Shown here in pieces: positions 7,947 to 15,809 of a stretch of 64,000 nucleotides of DNA; positions within the stretch are counted from its first letter, which is position 1; every line of letters begins with the position of its first letter. The notes below the pieces were generated by a model, which worked only from the letters and a program-made list of their open reading frames with translations, was not told the DNA's origin and ran no database searches. The DNA is from Streptomyces sp. NBC_01689 (lineage in GTDB: Bacteria; Actinomycetota; Actinomycetes; Streptomycetales; Streptomycetaceae), in the NCBI RefSeq assembly GCF_036250675.1, contig NZ_CP109592.1:1302001-1366000 (forward strand), given 5' to 3'. The position numbers were made by a program, and so were the translations under genes.

Positions 7947-8473
7947 CCTCGGCTGGCTGTCGGGTGGTGTTCCCAGGCGAGTAGTTCGTAGGTCCGGCCC
8001 TTGTCGGTGACGGTCTCGGGTGCCGAGTTGGCGGGGTGGAAGCCGACGGACCGCGCGACCGCGATGCTGGGGTGGTTGTCGGGTTCGATCTCCAGGATCA
8101 CCCGCGGCAGGGCGGCGCTGGTGTGCGCGTACTCGGTCACCGCCTGGACAGCGCGCACTGCCAGCCGCTGTCCCCGGTGGGCGGCGCCCACGATGTAGCC
8201 GATGCTGCCGGTGACCTGGTTGAGGAGGACTTCCCCCAGGGCCTGTTGCCCGTCGGTGGTGATGGCCAGGTGGATCCGCTCGTTCCCACGTCGGGCTTGT
8301 TGCGCGCTGTGCAGGTATCGCATCGCGGCGGTCTGGTCGAACGGCGACTCCAAGGGCGTCCGATAAGCGACATCGGGGTCGTCGAACAGCTCTTGCATGA
8401 CATTGAGGTCGTCACTCGTCCATTGGCGAAGTACCAGGCCATGAGCGGTGAGTTGAAAGGTATCCGTATCCAT
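7943..8473 (-). CDS. GNAT-family N-acetyltransferase (RimJ/RimL-like)
   Basis: 176 residues from the ATG giving MDTDTFQLTAHGLVLRQW. The much longer open frame upstream crosses the large hairpin at 8568-8627 and is not credible. The family hallmarks are LVLRQWTSDD at the start, LGEVLLNQVTGSIGYIVGAA (quoted as a block of strands 2-4) and HRGQRLAVRAVQAVTEYA, the acetyl-CoA loop with R/Q-x-x-G/A features. These are followed by LEIEPDNHPSIAVARSVGF, the typical asparagine-containing helix. It transfers an acetyl group to an amine, perhaps a protein N-terminus or small molecule; the target is unknown. It is first in a two-gene unit. Confidence 0.85.
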   Translation of the reverse strand: MDTDTFQLTAHGLVLRQWTSDDLNVMQELFDDPDVAYRTPLESPFDQTAAMRYLHSAQQARRGNERIHLAITTDGQQALGEVLLNQVTGSIGYIVGAAHRGQRLAVRAVQAVTEYAHTSAALPRVILEIEPDNHPSIAVARSVGFHPANSAPETVTDKGRTYELLAWEHHPTASRG

Positions 8474-8567
8474 AGCGACCTCATTCTGCCCCGGGATCGC
8501 CGAGTACAGCTGGCCTCGAACTGTGTATCGAACATGATCGCCGTGCCGGGGGTTTCCGGGACGTGAG

Positions 8568-8627
8568 CCCGGCCTTCGTCTGATCATGTGCCCCGCCCAA
8601 GGGGCACCGATCAAGGCGAAGGCCGGG
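8568..8627. terminator. 60-base compound hairpin
   Basis: Outer arms CCCGGCCTTCG (8568-8578) and CGAAGGCCGGG (8617-8627) enclose GATC/GATC and GTGCCCC/GGGGCAC inner pairs. It lies between the IS relic and the start of the acetyltransferase gene, where no living gene ends. It may be the terminator of a gene lost when the IS arrived. Confidence 0.6.
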
Positions 8628-8674
8628 AGGGTGGGTCTACTGCTTCGAGCTCCCTTAGGAGTTCTCTTCAAATG

Positions 8675-9085
8675 TCACGCCCACATCAACAGCGATGCGA
8701 GGCTGACGGCTACTTGGTAGGACTCGGCGGTCTTGTCGTAGCGGGTCGCGATACCGCGCCCCTGTTCTAGGCGGTTGAAGCACCGTTCCACCACGTTGCG
8801 CCGCTTGCCGAGCTGCCTGTCGAAGAGCGGCGGGCGGGCGACCGCCCCGGCTGCCGCGTCGGTGCCGGTTGCGGACCTGGGGTCGGCCCGCTCGGGGATG
8901 GTGTGGCTGATACCCCGGCGTCGCTGCCAAGTACGGATGGCCCTCCGAGCTGTAGCCCTTGCCGCCCAGGACATGGGAGGGCCGCACGCGGGGCCGAGGC
9001 GGGGCACCCGTATCGCCTCCATCACGGCGGTGAACTGGGTGCAGTCGTCGGTGTTCCCGTGCGACCACTCCGAGGGCGGCCACCT
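8675..9085 (-). pseudogene. IS5-family transposase relic (C-terminal half, several frameshifts)
   Basis: Pieces of one transposase alternate between two minus-strand frames: NTDDCTQFTAVMEAIRVPRL, RVRPSHVLGGKGYSS, AIRTWQRRRGISHTIPERAD, VRNRHRRGSRGGRPP, and RRNVVERCFNRLEQGRGIAT ending ASLLMWA. The last block is the conserved C-terminus of streptomycete IS5-type transposases, with the catalytic-Glu region RRNVVERCFNRL. The N-terminal half is absent. It cannot be functional. Confidence 0.8.
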
Positions 9086-9183
9086 CGCACACCCACGTCG
9101 GGGCGTGAGCCGTCGCGCCCCCTCGAACCACGCATGTACATGCCCCCTACTACCCGCAGGGGAGAACTACCCAGGGGGCACCA

Positions 9184-9900
9184 GTGAGAGCTGGATCGAT
9201 GAGACGGTCGGCGGTGTGCGGCGTGCTCCTGCTCGCCCTCCCCGGATGCACCGACGGCGACGGACACCGACGACAGGACGCACGCCCGCCCGCCACCACG
9301 GCCCGTGCGTCGGCTGCCGCGAAGCCGGCGGCCGTCGCGGGCCCGGCTCGCCCGGTGGACGCGGCGGCGGGGCTCGGACCGGCGGATGAGGTCCTGGCCA
9401 GGGCTCTCAGCGCCGCGACCCTCCCCGCCGACGCCCTCCGACCACCCCAGGAGGCGGTGGTGGTGGTCCGGCGGAACAGCGAGGGCGCCAGGGCCTTCGG
9501 ATGGATCTCCGGCGACCGTTACTGCCTGGGGCACTCCCTCCAGAATGCGATGTCCCTCACCTGTGGCCCGGACACGGGCAGCGCCACCGTGCCCGTGTCC
9601 CGGGCGGGCTACGAGCCCGCGACGCAGATCGGCCGGATCCAGGGGTTCAACGATCTGCTGCGGTCGACGAACTCACGCCACCAGTACTACTACTCGCTCG
9701 CCGTCATCGTGGACGACGCCGGCCCCTTCCGTCTCACGGGGGCCGGCCACCACCGGGGCGTCATCCACCAGGCGGCGGCCCGACTCGTGCCGGACCGCAC
9801 GGTGACGTTCGTTGAGTGGGGCTACTACGGCCCGGAGATACCGAGCGAGGCCAGGGTCTGCAACACGTCGACCCATCGCTGCATCACCGACTTCGACTGA
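9184..9900 (+). CDS. Hypothetical lipoprotein
   Basis: 238 residues from a GTG that has AGGGGG six bases upstream; a later ATG at 9199 lacks one. After a short basic start, VLLLALPGC is a lipobox, so the protein should be lipid-anchored outside the membrane. An Ala/Pro-rich linker (residues about 30-60) leads to a folded domain with AVVVVRRNSEGARAFGWISG, paired Cys residues (YCLGHSL, LTCGPD, ARVCNTSTHRCITDFD) and YYYSLAVIVDDAGPF. The four Cys may form disulfides. I do not recognise the family. It stands alone between an IS relic and a convergent membrane-protein gene. Confidence 0.75.
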   Translation: MRAGSMRRSAVCGVLLLALPGCTDGDGHRRQDARPPATTARASAAAKPAAVAGPARPVDAAAGLGPADEVLARALSAATLPADALRPPQEAVVVVRRNSEGARAFGWISGDRYCLGHSLQNAMSLTCGPDTGSATVPVSRAGYEPATQIGRIQGFNDLLRSTNSRHQYYYSLAVIVDDAGPFRLTGAGHHRGVIHQAAARLVPDRTVTFVEWGYYGPEIPSEARVCNTSTHRCITDFD

Positions 9901-10085
9901 GGCCCGGGAAGCGCCCCACCGTGGTCACTGACCGGCCACCCCGTCCGCCGACGATCTGGACACGTCCTCGCCTTGGGTCGCTGACGATGCGGCGAGGCTG
10001 GGTCGTCTGACAGGCCTGGGTTTCGGCACGTGTCGGCGGCGAAGGGCCGCCCTGTTGTGCGGGTGCCTGTAGCGGCAGTACGTCG

Positions 10086-10628
10086 TCAGTTGGCATCCAC
10101 TGTCCGGGAGGTGTACCGCTGCCGCGCCCACAGCGGCAGCACCATCCAGCACGCGCCGTACCAGGCCACTACCCCGCCCACCAGCCACGGTACGAAGGCG
10201 TCATGCGTGGCCACCCGCAGGATCAGGAACAGAGCCGAGGTGAGCGTGGCAACCAGCAGTGTCAGGCCGAGGAAGGTGAGCCGCGCGGCCCACCGCACCG
10301 CTTGCGCCTTGATACTGCGGCCGGACACCCACCGGTGGAACGGGACCGGTGCGATGAGTGCGCCGGTCGCGGTCGAGCCGAGGACGACGGTGGTGATGTA
10401 GATGATCCGGTCCGTGTCGGACAGGTGCCCGAAAGCCGGAGTGAAGGCCACGCTCAACAGGAATCCGAAGAGGATCTGGACACCTGTCTGCGCTACACGA
10501 ATCTCCTGCATCAGTTCGTTCCACTGCCTGTCGGCGCGCTCAGCCTCGGACTCCTGCCGTCGCGCCTGCTCAACTCCTGCTGCGCGCCTTGCCCCTGGTA
10601 TCGCTTCCGCAACTCTGTCGTCTGCCAT
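10086..10628 (-). CDS. DUF6328-family membrane protein
   Basis: 180 residues from the ATG with GGGAGG just upstream (MADDRVAEAIPG). After a charged N-terminus comes QWNELMQEIRVAQTGVQILF and GFLLSVAFTPAFGHLSDTDR, then ALIAPVPFHRW and two more helices. That gives four membrane segments. The RVAQTGVQILFGFLL and RIIYITTVVLGSTATGALI stretches match DUF6328, a family of unknown function common in actinomycetes. No partner gene is adjacent. The 185 bases after the lipoprotein gene separate the two convergent stops and show no strong hairpin. Confidence 0.75.
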   Translation of the reverse strand: MADDRVAEAIPGARRAAGVEQARRQESEAERADRQWNELMQEIRVAQTGVQILFGFLLSVAFTPAFGHLSDTDRIIYITTVVLGSTATGALIAPVPFHRWVSGRSIKAQAVRWAARLTFLGLTLLVATLTSALFLILRVATHDAFVPWLVGGVVAWYGACWMVLPLWARQRYTSRTVDAN

Positions 10629-10999
10629 GGCCCCTCCCGATGTCGTCGTCCGTGTCGGCATGTACCCCCGATCTCTGCGTTCGTGCACCCCCTACTTGAC
10701 CTGGTATTGACCTTCTATTGGGGTCGCCATACGTGACGAGGTGCACGCGAGTACCCGTTGAAAGAGGCGCTGGCGCCCGGAAGCAGGCGTGGTCGGGCCA
10801 GCGGCGCCCATGCCCCACAGGGCGGCCGGGCTGCGCTCCTCAGCTGTTGGAGCTGCCTGTCAGAACACCAACATCAAACTCGGACATCGCGGCCGCGCAG
10901 TACGGCTGCGAACGCCACCGCGCGGGGCGGGGAACGGTCCCGTGCGCTGCCCGTCTGTCCGTGGCGGGGGCGGATGATCGGTCAGACCTCGTTTTATCG
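10629..10999. other. Intergenic region upstream of the DUF6328 gene
   Basis: About 370 bases that hold the DUF6328 promoter region (leftward) and the ragged 3' edge of a truncated dehydrogenase. No gene is supported. Confidence 0.4.
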
Positions 11000-11602
11000 G
11001 GATGGCCCCGATCTCCTCCGCCTTGCCCAGCCGGTCGGGCTGGTGGTCGGCCACCCAGACGCGGCCGGCGCCCTTGAGGAGGGCGGAGTAGGCCGCCATG
11101 AGCCCGACGGGACCGGCCCCGTAGACGATGGTCTGGTCGCCCGGTTTGACGTGGGCCATCTCGGTGGCGTGATAGCCGGTGGGGAAGATGTCGGCGAGCA
11201 TCACGTAGTCGGTCTGCCGCTCGGCGGCGTCCTCGCCCAGACGCAGCGCGTTGAAGTCGCCGTAGGGCACGCGCAGCAGTTCTGCCTGGCCGCCCTGGTA
11301 GGGGCCCATGTCGGCGAATCCGTAGGCGGCTCCGGCGAGGGCCGGTTCCGGCTGCATGGTCAGACAGTAATTGGTGAGACCCCGCTCGCACTGCTTGCAG
11401 AAGCCGCAGGCGATGTTGAAGGGCAGGACCACGTACTGGCCGACCTGGACCTTGCGGACGGCCGGGCCGACCTCCACGACCTGCCCCAGGTTCTCGTGTC
11501 CCAGGGTGCGACCAGTCTCGAACGAGGTGCGGCCCTCGTACATGTGCAGGTCCGAACCACAGATATTGGTAGTGGTGATCTTGACGATGATGTCGCAGGG
11601 GC
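11000..11602 (-). pseudogene. Formaldehyde/alcohol dehydrogenase fragment (both ends missing)
   Basis: The central half of a zinc-type alcohol dehydrogenase close to glutathione-independent formaldehyde dehydrogenases. It reads VKITTTNICGSDLHMYEG (catalytic Cys), TLGHENLGQVVEVG, then FNIACGFCKQCERGLTNYC with the four structural-zinc Cys. YGAGPVGLMAAYSALLKGA follows as the NAD loop. The usual N-terminal strands are absent, replaced by unrelated Arg-rich sequence. At the other end similarity stops after AEEIGAIPI, roughly halfway along a normal protein of about 390 residues. It is a truncated remnant although the reading frame stays open on both sides. Confidence 0.8.
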
Positions 11603-12580
11603 GCAGGGTGGAGAGCGGGAACGCCGTGCGCGGCCGCACGAGGGGTTGACGGCCGCGCACGGCGCGTGAAGGGCGCCCCTGGTGACTGTCCAGTGCGTGG
11701 CAGGGCTCCCGCCAGCATCGTGGCACCGGTCCGCGGATCGTGCCGCGGTGAACACGGCGACCGGATGACGGCTTGGTCGGCCGTGGCTCAAAGCCTGATT
11801 GCCGGGTTGTCCACGGCAGCTCCGGACCACCGCCCGCCGTGCGGCGGGCGAGCCGGGCCACGGGACCCTGCCCCGGGCCCGGCTCACAAGGCTTTGCCCG
11901 GGTGCCGCGCGCAGCTCCAGAGCGGACGACGACGGGCTGCATACGGGCGGGCGCCCCGGGTTGGACAGGACGCCACGCCGAGTAGTGGCATGCGGTGGTC
12001 GGCCGTGGGCACCTCACCTCCTGGCGAGTACCCGTCGGCAGATGAGGGAGGCTCACCACCGCTCCGGGCCCAGGCAGTGGGGCCAGTCGGGAGTCCAGGG
12101 AGGGATGTCGGGCTCGCCAGGCCAGCCCGACCATGGCAGTGCCCTGCAGCGACGCAATGCAAAGTGCTGGAGGGCGCGGACCGTTACGGGCGGGGTTGTC
12201 GACGCGGTGGTCGGCCCCGTCCGGAGCGGGGATACCCCTCCTGCCGTCAGGGGAAGGAGGGGCGCGGCGTGTCTGGCGCCTGCGGCGGTCGTTGATCGGA
12301 TAACGCACGCAGGTACCACCACTGCCGCTGGGCGGGACTGAGGGCCCGGGCTCCGCCCTGACTCCGGGCCCTCACCCCACGCCCGGTATCGGCGAGGGCC
12401 CGGTGAGCGCTCCTTCTCTTTCTCATCACTCCGCGGCACACCGTTGTCCGGGTCGCCGCCCTTGCTCCGACGTGGTGATCTAGGTCTCTGAACGCTGCCC
12501 GACAGGGGTGCTTCCCGCCCCCTGAGGGCAGCACAAATCATGGAACAGGTGTACGCCCAGGGACCAGATGTGGAGGCACG
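11603..12580. other. Long gap without a supported gene, ending in a hairpin
   Basis: Nearly 1 kb of GC-rich sequence. Open frames on both strands are Arg/Pro/Gly-rich and unlike proteins. A hairpin of 11-bp arms (TGAGGGCCCGG at 12339-12349 and its complement at 12364-12374) is the only clear structure. The ANTAR gene promoter must lie near its right end. Confidence 0.45.
12339..12374. terminator. Hairpin in the gap before the ANTAR gene
   Basis: 11-bp perfect arms with a 14-base loop. No intact gene ends nearby on either strand, so its present role is unclear. Confidence 0.45.
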
Positions 12581-12931
12581 GTGAGGGTCCAGGCCGACCA
12601 TGCGCAACCAGCACGACGCGACGCACTGACGTCACACACCAAGCGTCATACGGAAGAACTCCAGAACGAAAACGCGCAGCTCGAAGAAGACATGCGCTCC
12701 CACGCCGTCGTCGACCAGGCCATCGGAGTCATCGTTGCCACGGGTCGTCTGACCCCGCAGCAGGGCCGGGATGTGCTCCACGGCGTCTCGACGGCGACCG
12801 GTATCAAGCTGCGGCACGTGTCGGAACTGATCGTCGACTGGGCCCGCACCGGACAGCTCTGCTCCGACATCCGCACCGCCCTGGAGAACCAGCTCACCCA
12901 GCACGCACCACCCGCACCCGCGGACGAATGA
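12581..12931 (+). CDS. ANTAR-domain protein with a short coiled coil
   Basis: 116 residues from a GTG with GGAGG five bases upstream. Residues about 20-42 (KRHTEELQNENAQLEEDM) are a heptad-like coiled coil leading into an ANTAR domain: SHAVVDQAIGVIVATGRLTP, QQGRDVLHGVSTATGIKLRH and VSELIVDW. The AIGVI, the Ala/Gly and the KLRHVSE positions match ANTAR proteins. These bind paired RNA hairpins to prevent transcription termination, usually with a sensor domain attached. Here no sensor is fused, as in several short actinobacterial versions. No obvious double-hexaloop RNA target was found beside it. Confidence 0.85.
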   Translation: MRVQADHAQPARRDALTSHTKRHTEELQNENAQLEEDMRSHAVVDQAIGVIVATGRLTPQQGRDVLHGVSTATGIKLRHVSELIVDWARTGQLCSDIRTALENQLTQHAPPAPADE

Positions 12932-13494
12932 ATAGCCGGTTGCCCTGCCGGGCGCCGTGCGTGGCCTACTAGAGCGAGTTGAAGCGGCCGCGCACGGCTG
13001 AGCACCCCGTGCACAGAGCACCCCGAAGGATGCTGACACGAGGAACGCGCCCGTGCCGGCACCACAAGTGCGAGCCGGTCTGCTACGCCCGCGTCGGGGT
13101 TCACGTGCGTCATCGTCGGCCTGCCTCCGCACCTGATGCGGCGCCGCCGCGTCGGGACAGGGCAGCAGCCGCCCCCGACCGGTTTGGCGACCACGAAGAG
13201 CCGACCACGGTCACGTTCCGACAACTCCGTCCCGGACCGGTGTCACCACTGGTCGCCAACCCCGCTTTCAGGGTCCCCGCCCTCCCCCACCCTGTTCCGC
13301 GTTGTCGCAGGTCGCCGTGGTGGTCGGGGCCCTGGTGCAGGGCGGTGTAGGGACCGGTGTGGGGTGGAGCTGTCGCGGTGCAAGCCGCCTGCGGCTGCGG
13401 CGTTCAGGGTCCGGGCGGGCGATGAGCCCGCGCACGAGGGCCGGTCCCCCGGGCCGGGGCTCTCCCACAGGTGCCAGGCCACTCGGGGCGCGGC
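12932..13494. other. Gap without a supported gene
   Basis: About 560 bases. Frames on both strands are open but compositional. Nothing recognisable before the relic at 13495. Confidence 0.4.
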
Positions 13495-13797
13495 GGTGGC
13501 GTTTCGGGCGTACCAGATGGCGACGACCGAGCAGGTGCACGCGGCGACCTCTTCCGCCCGCTGGACCGGATACCCGAAGTCCACCACTCCCTCGGCAGCG
13601 GAGAAGCCGTCATCCCCGATGCGCTCATGTAATCGGCCAGGAACCCCCGCCCGAGGAGTGGCACAAGCGCTACCCCGTCTTCCCCCACTGCTGTTCGCCC
13701 TCGCCGACACCGGCCCCGCCGGCATCGAAACCCGCATCGACGCCCTCCAGGCCGCCAGCAGCCTGGACGGCGGAGGTCGGGTCCGCGGAAGTGTGTA
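13495..13797 (+). pseudogene. Replication-relaxation family protein fragment (frameshifted)
   Basis: FRAYQMATTEQVHAAT resembles the winged-helix start of replication-relaxation proteins. Further on, PPPEEWHKRYPVFP in one frame continues as LPPLLFALADTGPAGIETRI in another, a hallmark of the same family. The gene is missing its middle and its end. Such proteins are usually carried by integrative or conjugative elements, so this may mark an eroded mobile element. The call rests on motif memory and needs a profile search. Confidence 0.5.
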
Positions 13798-13889
13798 ACA
13801 GCCCCCGTCGTCCGAACGGGTGAAGGAACCAAACGGCTGCCAGGGCCGCCGGGGCGGCCGTCACCTGCCGCGCGACCGTCACCGGTTCG

Positions 13890-15809
13890 TCACTGGATCC
13901 GGCCCTCTCGGGCCGAACGCAGGGCCAGCGGTGTCGCCGCCGCCCATGCCTGCGGTGAGCAGGAGTGCGGGTACGGGACGGGGCGCCCGGTGTCCGTCCG
14001 GGCGTAGCCGGCCATGACCTCGGGCAGCCGGTCGCCGTGGTGGGCCGCCGCCGTGATCAGGCCCTCGGTGACGGTTTCCGCCTGCTCGGTCAGGCCGTGG
14101 CGGGCGAGACCGAGGACGATGAGCGCGTTGTCGTGCGGCCAGGCACTGCCGCGGTGGTACGAGAGCGGGTGGTACGGCTTCTGGCCCGCGGCCAGGGTGC
14201 GGACGGCCCAGCCGGAGAAGAAGTCCGGCCGCAGCAGGCGCTTCCCGACCCGGTGTGCGTGCTCGGTGTCGAGGATGCCGGACCAGAGCAGGTGTCCGGC
14301 GTCGGAGGCGAGGGCGTCGGCCTGACGGCCGCTGCCGTCCAGGGCGAGCGCCGGGAAGCCGGCTTCCTCCATCCAGAAGTCGGTCAGGAAGCGCGAGCGC
14401 AACGCGTCGGCGTGCTTGCGCAGTTGCTGGGCGTACGCCCGGTCCTGCCAGACGAGTTCGGCGAGCTCGGCGGTGCGCACGAGGGCGTCGTAGGCGTATC
14501 CCTGGGCCTCGCAGACGGCGATGGGGCCTTCGGCCTGGGTGCCGTCCGCGAAGCAGACGGCTCCGGCGGAGTCCTTCCAGTTCTGGTTGACCAGGCCGCC
14601 GGGGTCGGGCCGGTACACGAGGTAGCCGTGTTCGCCGATGCCGCCGTCGGTGAGCATCCAGTCGACCGCGCGCCGGGCATGGTGTTCGAGGCGGAGAGCG
14701 GACGACGGGTCGCCGGTCGCTTGGTGGTGGGCATGGAGCAGGACGAGGAAGAGGGGGGTGGCGTCCACGGAGCCGTAGTAGCGGCCGTAGGGGATCTGGC
14801 GGAAGTGGGCCAGTTCGCCGTGGCGTGTCTCGTGGACGATGCGGCCCGGCTGTTCCCCGCTGAATGCGTCGTGGTGCTGTCCCTGCACCGCGGCGAGCGC
14901 GCTGAGGGTGGCGGCGGCTGCCTCTGGCCGGTAGGGCAGCAGGAAGTAGGAGGTGAGCAGGGAATCCCGGCCGAACAGGGTGAGGAACCAGGGGATGCCG
15001 GCCGCGGGGACGTACACGTCATCGCCGTCGACGCCGGGGGCTGCGACGGTCAGCAGGTCGATGTCGGCGAGGCCCCGGGCGCAGGCCCGGTCGAGGTCGT
15101 CGCCGACTCGGCTGTCGGCGGTTCCGGGGGCGGGGCGGGCGGTCTCCGTGAGAGGCCGGCCGTTGGGGCGGGCGTGCGCGGTCAGGTGGAGTTCGGCCTC
15201 GCCGTGGCCGTCCAGACGCAGGCTCCAGCCGAGGACGCGCCCGGTCGGGTCGTCCTGTGTGCCGACGGGAATCTCCGAAGTGTCGGGTGCGGGCCGGCAG
15301 GTGAGGTCGGTGGTGGAGTGCCAGTCGGCACGCCGGTATGTGAAGCGGACGCCGGCGGGGGTGCTGTGGGTGGTGTGGCGGGCGTCGCCCTTGTCGTAGT
15401 GGCGGCCGTCGGAGCGGAGTTCGAAGAGGTCGGCGAAGTCGCAGTCGACGGTCAGCGTCACGTGGGCGGTGACCGGTCCTGGGCGGTTGTTGACCAGCCG
15501 GAGGTGTTCGGTGAAGGCGCCGGCGCTGACGCTCTGGCGTCGGAAGACGGTGTAGGCGGGGGGTTCGTCCCGGGTGCCCTGGGGGGTGAGGACGCAGGTC
15601 AGGGTGGCGTCGGACTCCTGCACGGCGGGACTGAGGACGACTGGTGCGTCGCCGTCGACGGCCAGCTGCCAGCGGCTGAGATGCCGGGCGTCGCGGGCGA
15701 ACATCCCGTCGGGTGTGGTGCCGCGGGTTCCGCTGATGCTGCCCTGCGGCCCGAGGTGGGCGAAGGTGGCGTCGCGGACGAGCTGGATCAGGGTGCCTGT
15801 GGTGGTCAT
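13890..15809 (-). CDS. Amylo-alpha-1,6-glucosidase-like glycoside hydrolase (debranching-enzyme type)
   Basis: 639 residues. The ATG at 15809 overlaps the stop of the upstream glycosidase (ATGA). The N-terminal half (about 15-200) is a beta-rich domain like that of bacterial debranching-type enzymes: FAHLGPQGSISGTRGTTPDG and MFARDARHLSRWQL. The C-terminal half (about 245-630) is an (alpha/alpha)6 barrel with GIPWFLTLFGRDSLLTSYFL, NQNWKDSAGAVCFADG and YPHSCSPQAWAAATPLALRS. The Asp in FGRDS and in NWKDS are likely active-site acids. It is cytosolic, with no signal peptide, and probably removes a sugar from an imported oligosaccharide. The frame is open upstream as well, but that region is the neighbouring gene out of phase. 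Confidence 0.85.
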   Translation of the reverse strand: MTTTGTLIQLVRDATFAHLGPQGSISGTRGTTPDGMFARDARHLSRWQLAVDGDAPVVLSPAVQESDATLTCVLTPQGTRDEPPAYTVFRRQSVSAGAFTEHLRLVNNRPGPVTAHVTLTVDCDFADLFELRSDGRHYDKGDARHTTHSTPAGVRFTYRRADWHSTTDLTCRPAPDTSEIPVGTQDDPTGRVLGWSLRLDGHGEAELHLTAHARPNGRPLTETARPAPGTADSRVGDDLDRACARGLADIDLLTVAAPGVDGDDVYVPAAGIPWFLTLFGRDSLLTSYFLLPYRPEAAAATLSALAAVQGQHHDAFSGEQPGRIVHETRHGELAHFRQIPYGRYYGSVDATPLFLVLLHAHHQATGDPSSALRLEHHARRAVDWMLTDGGIGEHGYLVYRPDPGGLVNQNWKDSAGAVCFADGTQAEGPIAVCEAQGYAYDALVRTAELAELVWQDRAYAQQLRKHADALRSRFLTDFWMEEAGFPALALDGSGRQADALASDAGHLLWSGILDTEHAHRVGKRLLRPDFFSGWAVRTLAAGQKPYHPLSYHRGSAWPHDNALIVLGLARHGLTEQAETVTEGLITAAAHHGDRLPEVMAGYARTDTGRPVPYPHSCSPQAWAAATPLALRSAREGRIQ

